Positions 50,120 to 60,470 of a stretch of 64,000 nt of DNA are shown here, in pieces; within the stretch, counting starts at the first letter, position 1, and every line of letters begins with the position of its first letter. The DNA is from Macrotrachela quadricornifera (Eukaryota > Rotifera > Eurotatoria > Philodinida > Philodinidae): assembly GCA_022393335.1 (NCBI GenBank), contig JAJEKB010000937.1, positions 22,726 to 86,725 on the forward strand, read 5' to 3'. The notes below the pieces were generated by a model. It searched no databases. It was given only the letters and a program-made list of their open reading frames with translations, and was not told where the DNA came from. Both the position numbers and the translations under genes were made by a program.

Positions 50120-51998
50120 TTATTTTTTGACGGATTCATTTGACGCATCATCATCATCTTGATTAGTATCCATTGGTGAATGTACTGATGATTGTTCACC
50201 AGCATACCGTCGTTTTTTAAATGGTAATTGTTCTTTAAATTGTTTATTTGTATCCATTGATTGAATTTGTTTAGTTTCTTCATTATCATGTCGTTTATGT
50301 TGAAATAAAGATAATGATTCATTTAATGAATTCGATTGTGGATGTATTAATTGAGAATAATGTGTATTAGGAAATTGTAATGAATGATGATTTAAAGGTG
50401 TTATTATATGTAATGGTTGTGTTGTATGTTGATTTGAATTTGCAATAAAATAAGCTAAATTTGTTTGAGGAAGAATATAAGTTGGTAATGAATGTGATTG
50501 AGTTATAGGAAATATTCCAGTTAAATGTGGTAATGATGATGTTGGAATACCTGTATTTGATGCTGTTGATGTAGGAATTTGTATGGGCATTGTAGTTGGA
50601 TTATGAAGAGATGATGAAAATTGAGGAGAATGAGCAATAATTGGTATATGATGTTGTTGAGATAGTTCCATATGATTTTCACTAAATGAACTTGGACCAC
50701 TTGATGAAGGAGACATGATGGATGAATGAAATCCTAGAATAAAAATGAAAGGATAGTTTTTAGTATCTTAGAATATGTTTTCAAGCCATATTAATTTATA
50801 GTTCACAAGAGATTTTTCTGAAATCTTATCTAAATTTTCTTCAAAATAATTTACAATTCAATCCAATATAATCTCTGAGATTAGCATAGGTGTAAACATA
50901 GGTTATTAAAACAATACCATAAATCTCGTTACCTTTTGATTTATATAAATAAAATAAAATAATTGTTATTGAAAAATATCATATGTTTACTTTGATTATA
51001 TTATAAAGAATCAATTCATACCTGAGCTTCTTGACACTGATGAACTATCAATATTAATTGGTGATGAGGCTTGATATTGTTGTTTATTAGCATTACTTAT
51101 TGTACGAGGTGATCGTATTGTATATGGTAAATGACCTGGTGAATGTAAACGAGATTGTGAATTTGAAAGAGATGATGGTGGACTTTTTAAAACATTATTA
51201 TGATTTTTTCCTAAAATGTTTTCACTAATTGTTCGAGATCGTGCTTTTGTTTTAGGTATTGATGCTTTTGTTTGTGATATTTCTTCCATATGTTCTGTTG
51301 ATTCCATGAATCTTCAAATAAACAAGAAAAAAACAAGCATTAGAAAAATATGAATTGATATTATTTACTTGTCATCTGTTAATATCTAAAAATAACAAAA
51401 AATAAAAAATAAAATTTCAGATTTGTAATTTTTTCAACATACTTGTGTTGATGATAATTCTCGATAGTAATCTTCATCTAATTGAACTCTTCCAACACCA
51501 TTTATTTGTTGTAAATCAGAATGTTCGTGTGTTCTATTACTACAATCAAAACAACCAAGAAATTGAACACATATACCATCAACAATCATTTTTCCTGAGA
51601 TACGAGTCTAGAATATTTAAAAAAAAAATTTTTTTTTTACGTTTCAATTTTTTCAAATAAGTAAAAATTTTCACTTTTGATTGATCATGTTGATCAGGTA
51701 TACTTTGAACAGAATCAAGAAAAAGTGAATAACCAATATTTCGAAATGTCTAAGAAAAAAACAAATTTTTAATTAATTTTAGAAGATAAAAATATTTCTC
51801 TAAACTTACAACAACTAAATGTTTATTTAAAATATCTTCATCAAAACGTTTTGTTAAATCTGATAAATCTTGATTATTATGAAAATCATTTTGAAATGGT
51901 ACATAAAATACATCAGTTTCATTTAATAATTTACTTAATTCTTCATGATGTTCAAATGATTCTTGTTGAGATGGTAAAAGACCTATTGCAATCGGCAT
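50120..51998 (-). CDS. Ser/Pro-rich putative nuclear protein, unknown family
   Basis: Six exons: 51998-51810, 51749-51675, 51607-51443, 51385-51369 (a 17-base microexon), 51312-51022 and 50733-50120, all in frame; about 450 residues. The first 145 residues look like a folded domain (begins MPIAIGLLPSQQESFEHHEE; later TFRNIGYSLFLDSVQSIP, TRISGKMIVDGICVQFLGCF). The rest is disordered: SPPSSLSNSQSRLHSPGH, Ser/His/Gln/Pro tracts, and near the end a basic cluster PFKKRRYAGE, a plausible nuclear localisation signal, followed by an acidic end. I do not recognise the N-terminal domain. Nuclear location and a regulatory role are inferred from composition. It shares a 345-base divergent upstream region with the monooxygenase. 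Confidence 0.75.
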
Positions 51999-52343
51999 TT
52001 TTTAACTTAAAAAGTTACCGCAAATAAAACTGAATGATTGGCGTCTATTGTGTGTATGTGGTGAATGGGGTTTTATTTATACGTGATTTTTTTTTTCTTG
52101 ATCTTATGACACACAACCATCGTTGGATAGCACGTGCCATTCTCTTTTCTCTATGGACTTCATGACTAATAACCAATCAAAAACAAACAGAAAAAGAAAG
52201 AAAAAAAAGTGACTTTACAATAAAATAATGTACGCATTTATAAAGTAAAAGTATAAAATAAATTCGGGAAAAATCTTATTGTTTCTAAATAGCAATTGTT
52301 ATACATTTATGTTTAGATTAACATTAAATACATTTTCTACAGC
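51999..52343. promoter_or_regulatory. Divergent spacer between orphan nuclear protein and monooxygenase
   Basis: 345 bases between two divergent ATGs. A palindromic E-box CACGTG occurs at 52131-52136. The monooxygenase ATG is preceded by TTTTCTACAGC, a possible splice acceptor. Confidence 0.45.
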
Positions 52344-53918
52344 ATGACATCATCATCAATAGATGTATTAATTGTTGGTGCCGGTCCAACCGGTCTTATG
52401 TTAGCATGTCAACTTTCACTCTATCAAAATATATCTTTTCGTATTATTGATAAAAATTCAAGTCGTACAACACAATCACGTGCATTAGTTGTTCATGCAC
52501 GTTCACTTGAATTATTTGCACAACTTAATCTTGTTGAAGCAGCAATATCTAATGGAAAATTTGTAAATAAAATGAAAGGATTCTTTCAAGGTCAATGTAA
52601 ACTTATCGTAGACTTTACTGATATTCGTGCACATCAACAACCTTTACTTACACGTTATCCATATGCACTTTTACTTGAACAATCAGCTACTGAAGAAATG
52701 TTAGAAACATTTTTAAATGAACATGGTATTAAAGTTGAACGAGATACTGAAGCAATTGATATAGTAAATGTAAATTCAATGGATAATAGTCAAGTCCAAG
52801 TTGTTTTATCTAATGGTGAAACCATTCAAACAAAATATGTATGTGCATGTGATGGTGCACGAAGTGTTGTTCGACATAAATTAAATTTACCATTTACTGG
52901 TCGAACTTATTCAGAATCACTTTTTGTTGCCGATTGTATAGTTGATAATTCACCATTAGAAAAAAATGAAATTGCCATATTTTGTGAATCAACTGGTTTA
53001 GCAGGCATGTTTCCCATGATTAACAATCGATATCGTATTATGGGATCAATCCATGAAGAAAACTCAGATAATGTGCATATAACTCTTGAAGATGCTATTA
53101 GTACGTTAAAAACTCGTTCTCGACATCCCAATCTGACTATAAGCCACTGCAATTGGTTATCTGTTTACCGTTCTCATCATCGTCATATTAGTACATTTCG
53201 ATTTCGAAATCGATATTTTTTACTTGGTGATGCTGCTCATATTCATTCACCTGTTGGTGGTCAAGGTATGAATACAGGTTTACAAGATGCACATAATCTT
53301 GCTTGGAAATTAGCATATGTATTAACACATTCAGCAAATGATCGTCTTCTTGATACATATCATGATGAACGTTCAGTTGTAGCAAAAACATTAGTAGATA
53401 CAACTGATCGAATGTTTGCATTCATTTCCAGTCCTTTTTGGTTTACTAAATTTTGTCGTCTTTATATTACACCTTATATACTTCAATTTTTTATACAACC
53501 AATTCTGAATTCTTCACATACTCTTCGACAACAATTTTTTCGCCGAATATCTCAATTAGGTATTAGTTATTGTTCACCAACTATTTATGATTATGGTGCA
53601 TCAGCAGGTCATTTTCATAAAAATACGCCATTACCCGGTGATCGTTTTCCTTATGTTATCTTTGATCCATGTTTTTATCATTTAATTATTTTTGAAAATC
53701 ATCAATCAGGAAAAGTAAAATTATTTGGTGAATTAATTAAACAACAATATTCCAAAATTATTCAAATTCATGATATTGATGAAGAAAATATTCCATTTCG
53801 ATATGAAGGTGCTATTCTTATTCGTCCTGATGGATATATTGCATATCGCACAACAGTATTTGACATTAATCATTTTCAATGCTATATGAATCAATTTTTT
53901 CCTAAGGATATTAAGTAA
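52344..53918 (+). CDS. Bacterial-type FAD aromatic hydroxylase (PheA/TfdB-like), intronless
   Basis: 524 residues in one exon. Rossmann FAD motif at residues 8-20 (VLIVGAGPTGLML), DG motif CDGARSVVRHKL near 168-180, and the GD motif LLGDAAHIHSPVGGQGMNTG near 293-310, all class A flavoprotein monooxygenase signatures. The RSRALVVHARSLELF-like segment (here TQSRALVVHARSLELF) is that of the phenol/pentachlorophenol hydroxylase group, and the C-terminal part (LPGDRFPYV, then LIRPDGYIAYR) resembles their thioredoxin-like end domain. Such enzymes hydroxylate aromatic substrates with NAD(P)H and O2. Nearly every neighbour has several introns, so an intronless bacterial-type gene suggests horizontal acquisition, although codon use already matches the host. 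The substrate is unknown. No signal peptide; probably cytosolic. Confidence 0.9.
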   Translation: MTSSSIDVLIVGAGPTGLMLACQLSLYQNISFRIIDKNSSRTTQSRALVVHARSLELFAQLNLVEAAISNGKFVNKMKGFFQGQCKLIVDFTDIRAHQQPLLTRYPYALLLEQSATEEMLETFLNEHGIKVERDTEAIDIVNVNSMDNSQVQVVLSNGETIQTKYVCACDGARSVVRHKLNLPFTGRTYSESLFVADCIVDNSPLEKNEIAIFCESTGLAGMFPMINNRYRIMGSIHEENSDNVHITLEDAISTLKTRSRHPNLTISHCNWLSVYRSHHRHISTFRFRNRYFLLGDAAHIHSPVGGQGMNTGLQDAHNLAWKLAYVLTHSANDRLLDTYHDERSVVAKTLVDTTDRMFAFISSPFWFTKFCRLYITPYILQFFIQPILNSSHTLRQQFFRRISQLGISYCSPTIYDYGASAGHFHKNTPLPGDRFPYVIFDPCFYHLIIFENHQSGKVKLFGELIKQQYSKIIQIHDIDEENIPFRYEGAILIRPDGYIAYRTTVFDINHFQCYMNQFFPKDIK

Positions 53919-54893
53919 TTTATTAAATTTTTTATTGTACATCTATTTTTTTATAATATTTTTTTTTCTGTATTCATCTAGTTCATAGTAAATAAAGTAT
54001 ATAAAATATTCAGAAAAGAAAGAAACCAAATATTCTATATTTTAGTGCACTTCAAAAGTATATCAAAGCTATTTTCAAGAACATCTTAACTATTTTAAGT
54101 TTACTATAAATGTGTATTATGAGCATATCCATCTGAGTTCATACTATGTAAATCGTTCCGACAAAAAAGTTCAAATACTTCATTTTGGCATACAGTATGT
54201 AATTTTGAAATGTCTCATAATAAATTTAATAAAATATAATTAGTTTTTTAAATAACGCGTGATGCAAAAGTGTATGATGTAAAATACAGTTTAAAAATAA
54301 TTAGTTTTTCCTATAAGAGCAAATTTTTACGGAAACTGACTATTATTGGACAAGGTTTTTCAGGTCAATTTGCATATTAAAGAAATTTGATCAATAGATT
54401 TTTATTAGTTCAGACTTTGCTCTTTCAAACAAAAACATGAATAACACTTCTAGCATTTAGGATGGCGGAGATATAGCTTTTGACATTTTTCCAAGAACTT
54501 TTGCATCCTCCGTTAATTAGAGAATGATTGTAGGCCTATGCAGCAACTGTTAAGTTTTTAAAATTATTAAATCTATTAAAAAGTATATAAACATTGAAAT
54601 GTATGTGATATTCATAATAAAATTTCTGGTCTAGAAATTTTCTTTTACTTTAATTAAATTTCAAAAATTTCCATGTTGCACTCTCCATCTGACAATACGA
54701 TTATAATTTATAAAAAACTGTTCATATAAAATTATTAACTTTAATGAAAATTAAATTCAAATAATTTATCTAAATACATGATTATTATAGAACAAAATGA
54801 CGCACTTATTTATCTTATGAACAAATATAATTATCTTTTTGACGTTTTGTTATACATAGATTGAAACAATGATAATGATGCAAACTTGTATAT
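53919..54893. other. Intergenic region with a possible MITE
   Basis: No gene. Inverted repeats near 54255-54273 and 54495-54513 bound a less AT-rich stretch; see separate entry. Confidence 0.5.
54255..54513. mobile_element. Possible MITE-like element with short inverted ends
   Basis: GATGCAAAAGT at 54261-54271 is matched by ACTTTTGCATC at 54497-54507, and the match extends outwards over AACG on both sides. The interior contains GGATGGCGGAGA, richer in G+C than the surroundings. No ORF; target-site duplication unclear. Confidence 0.35.
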
Positions 54894-57126
54894 ATGTATG
54901 CCTGTAGATACTTGTTCGATGAAGCGCAAAAGGATCATTCATTTCGATCGAGTATATGCTCATTCATTGCTTATTTAGATACACAAAGGAAGGCGAGAGA
55001 ACAAGGACGACAGATTCAAATTTTTCTTCAAGATCATATTCTATTTATTATGCCTAGAACTAAAGATTCAACTCGTCCTCTATCTTTAACATTTCCTAAT
55101 ACTTATGATATTTATAATGATTATGGAAAAAGACGATCAATTAAGATCAATGATAATGAAGCAATACTTACTGATATAGAAAAATTTCTTATTGAACAAA
55201 ATGGTAAATCAAAAATGATTCATAAACAAAAATCTAATGGAATTATAATAACAAATGTATCTAATGAAAATAGAACAAGATATAAGAATAGTGATATATA
55301 CAATGCAATAACAAATATTGATCGATCGTAAATTTTTGATATTTAAAATAACTTTTAATATAAATATTAAATTTATTTATTTTAGTTCAAAACAAAAACC
55401 TGTTCTTTATCCCAATTTTAATCGATATAATCGAGAAAAGATCATACCTGAAACTAATCATAAATATCATTCAACTTTTACACCTACTCGTTTATGTCGA
55501 TGGTCATCATTATCTCCAATACTACCAAAAATAATCTATAATGAAGGTAACTCAATAGATAAACCATATGATGCATATGTAGCTGCCATTATTGATCGTA
55601 TATATGAAAATTTTAATAAAAGAAACGAACAAAAATCTGATGAATCTAAATCATCATCACGTACATGTAGTTATCAAGTATCTACAAGACAAACTATTCA
55701 TGAAAAAATATATTCAACAATAAACGAAAAAAAATTATGTTTACGTATTGCTGTTAATGGTGCATCAAAATCTCTGCGAGGAAGCTTACCATTAACAAAT
55801 TCAAATTTAAATAGTGGAGATTTTGGTGATGATGCTGGAATGATTAGTGAAAATCAAGATTTTTGTTTTCTTGGTAAAGTTAAATCTTAATCAAAAAAAC
55901 TTATTTTTATATAACGAATAGTCTAAAATAATCTGACCACTTTTATTCTTTGTTTTTAAGGATTTTTCAGTAGATCAAAGAGTTAATTCTAGGGTCATAT
56001 TTGATGCTCTATTAAAACTACTACTACATTACATTACAACATAGAGCAGAATAAAGGCAGGTACAAAATGATCTTACAGATTTTGTGTAGCTTTTCAAGA
56101 AATAATATTGTAAGTGAGAGCAAAAGATGCTATGAAAATTTCCAGTAGATTGAGATTTGTTATTCAAATTGAAAAATTTTTTGTATATAAGTTCACAAAC
56201 ATCGATAAATGAATTAATCCATTATATTATGACTATCCATTCTTAAATTTTATTTATTTATTTAATGTTTCAAAAGGTTTAGCTGATGGTGCTAGTGGAA
56301 ATCGTTCACTTGGACTAAATCCAGCTGATTTTTCTCGAGCTATTTTAGCTACTTGTCGAAATATTTTTCATCAAAATAATTTACAACCAAAACAATTTCC
56401 ACAATTAATTATGTCAGCCATGCAAACAATACAAGCAAGTGAAATTCGAGGTAAAAATTTTAAAAAAAAGTAAAAACAATAAATTAAATTGGTTTTTTTT
56501 TCAGGTAGTAGTACATTATGTTTAATTGCACTTAATAAACAAGAACATATATTAACATCATTAAATATTGGTGATAGTGGATTTATTATCTATCGTAATA
56601 ATGAAATATATCGTCGTTCAACATGTACAATGAATTCAGATGGTTGTGGTCCAAGACAATTATTTGCTCTTAATAGTACATATGGTTTACCTTGTTTTAT
56701 TAATGAAAAGTAATTGCAAAAAAAAAAATAAATTTATATGATGACTTGTTTTTTTATTTGCTTTTTTTAGAGAAGTTTTACAAAATTGTTCAGTAGATAA
56801 TTTTAAAGTTCAAAAAGGTGATATTATTATTTTATCTTCAGATGGTTTATGGGATGTAATGAAAAGTGATCAATTACAAAAAATTATTGAACGAAATGCA
56901 AATAATGTAAAATTATTAAATAAGAAAAATTATTAGTTATATTAGAATATTTCTTTTTAATATAGCATCTTCAAAATTTAGCTAATGATCTTCTCAATGA
57001 AGCAATTGATGGTATATTAAAAATATTTGTTTTTTTTTTCATTTAAATATTTATTTTACTTTTTAAGGATATATTATTAGTCGAGATGATATTTTAGTTA
57101 TTGTATGTCGAGTTGATGAATTATAA
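54894..57126 (+). CDS. PP2C-family phosphatase, PPTC7-like, with long N-terminal extension
   Basis: Exons 54894-55327, 55386-55873, 56277-56450, 56505-56709, 56771-56906, 56966-57011 and 57068-57126. The first 280 residues are Lys/Asn/Ser-rich and mostly disordered. The catalytic domain has GDFGDDAGMI, LGLADGASGNRSLG (PPTC7 VADGVGGWRDYG), GLNPADFSRAILATC, RGSSTLCLIALN, LNIGDSGFIIYR, IIILSSDGLWDVM and SRDDILVIVCRV. The Asp residues that bind the two Mn/Mg ions are all present, so activity is expected. The PPTC7 stretch before the last motif (PNYMSPFAQ region) is absent, making the domain short. PPTC7 is a mitochondrial matrix phosphatase; here no clear presequence is seen. Start uncertain: 54894 or the in-frame ATG at 55050 (MPRTKDS). 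Confidence 0.85.
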
Positions 57127-58083
57127 TCATATATATATGATATATGATTTAAATCAAACAAAATAATTGATATTTTATTGACATTTTTTTATTTATTTCT
57201 GGATATATCAATTTCATATAGATTAATAATCTGATAAGAAAAATATTGAATTTAAGATAAATTTATATTCATCAAAAGAGATTTCAAGATGAATCTTATT
57301 ATTTCAAAAAAACATCATTATTAAACATATGAATACATCATATTTTAAAATATCATAATTTTTAAACAAATAAAATAATATATTTTAAGGACATATTTCT
57401 GTTCTTTTCCTCTAAGCTTATTTAATAATATAGTTCAAAAATACTAATGATATTTAGTCTATTATATCTTTTCATATATTTATGAAATTATAATTATATA
57501 TTTAAAAAATAATAGTATATTGTATGAAGATTAGTGAAATAATGCATGCACTCAGATATTTTCATTATACTTTTCATTAACATGATTTTTTGTTAAGATT
57601 CTCGTGAATTTTTTACTCCCTCATTTATATTTTATATAGCCATGAATTCCTTATTTTCTACTACGATAATTTTGCATAATGACTAACTATAAATTATACA
57701 TGAAAACTAGTTCATCTCAAGATGTCCTTTAAGTTTTGTTGATTTTTGTCTTTAAAGAGTGAAAGAGTATAATGTATTCAATAAGTGATTCCAAGCAAAA
57801 AAATCATGCAAGTATTATTATAATATAACCTTAGAATAAGAATAAGAATAAATTAACTATACTTTTCAAAAAGTCATCATTTCATATACTATCATATGTT
57901 TCTAAATCAATCAAATAAATAATATTTTAATCTATATGAATTTTATTATCATATAATTTAATTCAATTAAATTGCCATATGTATAACAAAAAAAAATCAA
58001 ACAAAATTTAATATAGAAAAGAAAAATATACATACAACAACAATTAACAACAAAATAAATGAATGTTAATTAAAATCTTATAA
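57127..58083. other. Intergenic spacer between convergent genes
   Basis: AT-rich 3' flanks of the phosphatase (+) and the GPCR (-); no ORF of note. Confidence 0.5.
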
Positions 58084-60470
58084 TTATCGAGGATGATGTC
58101 TTCTATGATTTTTTAATCTTTGTTCAATTTCTTTCCAAACATAACTTTTTTCCGAATTTTCATTAACTGAATTAGGATCAATAAATTGTTTTAAATATTT
58201 TTGTGGTGTTCTTAAACTATTTGATGTATTATTTTGATTATAAACTCCACCATTCATAAGTATATTATTATTAATATTATTACTACTTCTTTGTCTTCCT
58301 CCATTCATATTTGGTGATGTAAACATAATTGTACGATTAAATTCATTTTGTGTACTTAAACCATCTAAACTATCATTAGTTTTTTTTCGACGTAAATGAA
58401 ATAATGTAAATGCACGTCGACGTTTAACACGACAACGACGAAGATAATATGCTAAATATAATTTAAGTGTTAAACGAAATTTTGGATTTATTGAATAAAT
58501 ATAAAAATTTGCACCATGATTTATAGTTAACATTATATTTGATATACAAAATAATTTAATACGTATATTATTAAAATATAATTGTTGTTGACGACTAAGT
58601 AATGGACCAATTAATATATGTATAACTTCAAATAAATGTACACTACGACATACCATATAAACAGTTAATACACAAACAATCATTAATGTTATACGAAAAT
58701 ATGTATCTTGTTTACGATCATTACGAAATGTTGTATTGACATTTTTTGTTGTTAATTGACTTTGTGCTGATCGTAATGCACGTATTAAAAATAACCAAAT
58801 TAAAAAACATATTAACCATGGAATTAATAAAGATATAATAACCATTGTTGGATAAAAAAGCCGAGAAAAAAATCTTGTTCGTAATAAAGGTGATGCTTCA
58901 AGACCATAATATTTTATTGAACCATTCTGAGTACAATAAACTTGAATACTTGTATATAAGAAAAGAGGTAAATTTACAATTATTGATAATATTAGAATGA
59001 TCACTATTGCATAACGAGCTGTACGTCGATTACAATAATGTTTTGCTACTAATGGTTTCTATAATTAAGAAGAAAAAAAAGATTTTATTAATAAAAATCT
59101 TTTTGATGTTTTCAGATTGTTTTATTTCTTATTTCCCATGAGAAAGTACCGAACAATATGACAGATAATTATTTCCTTATTGATAATGTTCGTATAGCTT
59201 ACACGTGAAACTTCATTAACTATGTAATTAACTTTTCTTTTTATTTTTTGATTAAAATTTTTTAAGTGTTTTTGGTTGAAAACGTTTGTTTTTCATTAGT
59301 GATATGGAGCAAAAAAAAAGAAATCTTCATTAATATTTACGACAGAAAAAATATTCCTCATTTTTCTTAACTAAGTAGAAAAATACAAAATAATAAATAT
59401 TTAATATATAAAAAAAGATTGTTTGTTAGCAATATCGTACCATCATCTTCGATACATTGATAAAGATTCAAATATATTCTTTTTTTTGACAATGTCAATA
59501 AATCATTACTCATTCAAAATGAATTATTTAATCAGAACCGACAATCATTCTATTATATTGATTCATAAAAATTGAATAGCTTTAAGAAATATCTAAACAG
59601 TCATATATAATTTATATATTTGATTTTCTATCTCTTTTAAAAATCAGGACAAACTAAAAATAGAATGTTAGTCACAATCTGTCATAGAAATTTAATATGC
59701 ATATTAATCACTTCATTGCATATTGTGATCAACATGTAATTCTAACTGATTAACGGAAATCGATGTATCTCAGGGGCAGCGGAACTCAAAAAAGGTTGAA
59801 TAGGCACAATTGACGACGTAATATTCGTACTTCCACCCCTATAAGGCTTATATGCTGAACTTTATTCAAATATCACATGGGTAAAATTTTTAAATCAACC
59901 TCCTTACTTCCGCCGTCAGTCATGTGTCTTTATATCTTTCATTTTTAATGTAAATATCTTTACTATATTTGACATTATAATTCAAAAAAAAATTCTCTTT
60001 TTTTCTTATATATTTACCTTAACAACAATTAATCGAAATGTAGTAATTAGTACAATAAGCCAATTACTAAATGTTGTAAATATATTTGCTAATACATTGA
60101 AAATAGCTCGAGTTATAATTTGTATAGTTAAAAATGTGGAAGAATAATTCATATGTGGTAAAAAATAATAAAATAATATACTATTTAATGAAACAACTGT
60201 TGGTGGAACAAGATCAGCCCAAGCAAGAGTGACTAAAAGTGTTGTCATTGTTGATCGCATATGACGCCGTGTAAGAACAAATAAATTAATTAAATTACCA
60301 GCATCAGATAATATTGATAGTAAAACACTTATTATACCTAATGTCCAAAAGGCAAAAAATGAGCGAAATTGTACTTCACCTTGACGACTTGGATCTAAAT
60401 ATATATGTTTGTCTTTTATTATCTTTAGAATAAAAACAAAAGTATTATTTTTACCTTCAGTACAATTCAT
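58084..60470 (-). CDS. Second orphan class A GPCR
   Basis: Exons 60470-60018 and 59058-58084, joined in frame (RLIVVK|KPLVAKHYC); about 475 residues. TM1 TLGIISVLLSILSDAGNLINLFVL carries the conserved GN. TM2 LLVTLAWADLVPP keeps the sodium-site Asp. TM3 ends NWLIVLITTFRLIVVKKP, with FRL instead of DRY. TM6 is TLMIVCVLTVYMVCRSV. TM7 is NIMLTINHGANFYIYSINPKFR, with GANFYIY in place of NPxxY. The tail is long, Asn/Arg-rich (RRCRVKRRR, NNINNNIL). An extracellular N-glycosylation site (NCTEG) is at the start. Same broad FMRFamide-receptor-like group as the GPCR at 11190, but not a recent duplicate. The 959-base intron holds a possible mobile element. Confidence 0.82.
59776..59917. mobile_element. 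Possible MITE-like insert in GPCR intron
   Basis: GCAGCGGAACTCAAAAAAGG at 59776 and CCTCCTTACTTCCGCCGTC ending at 59917 form an imperfect inverted pair (GC(A/G)GCGGAA...AGG(T)TTGA on each end). The 142-base interior is richer in G+C than the rest of the intron. Non-coding; no clear target duplication. Confidence 0.35.
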
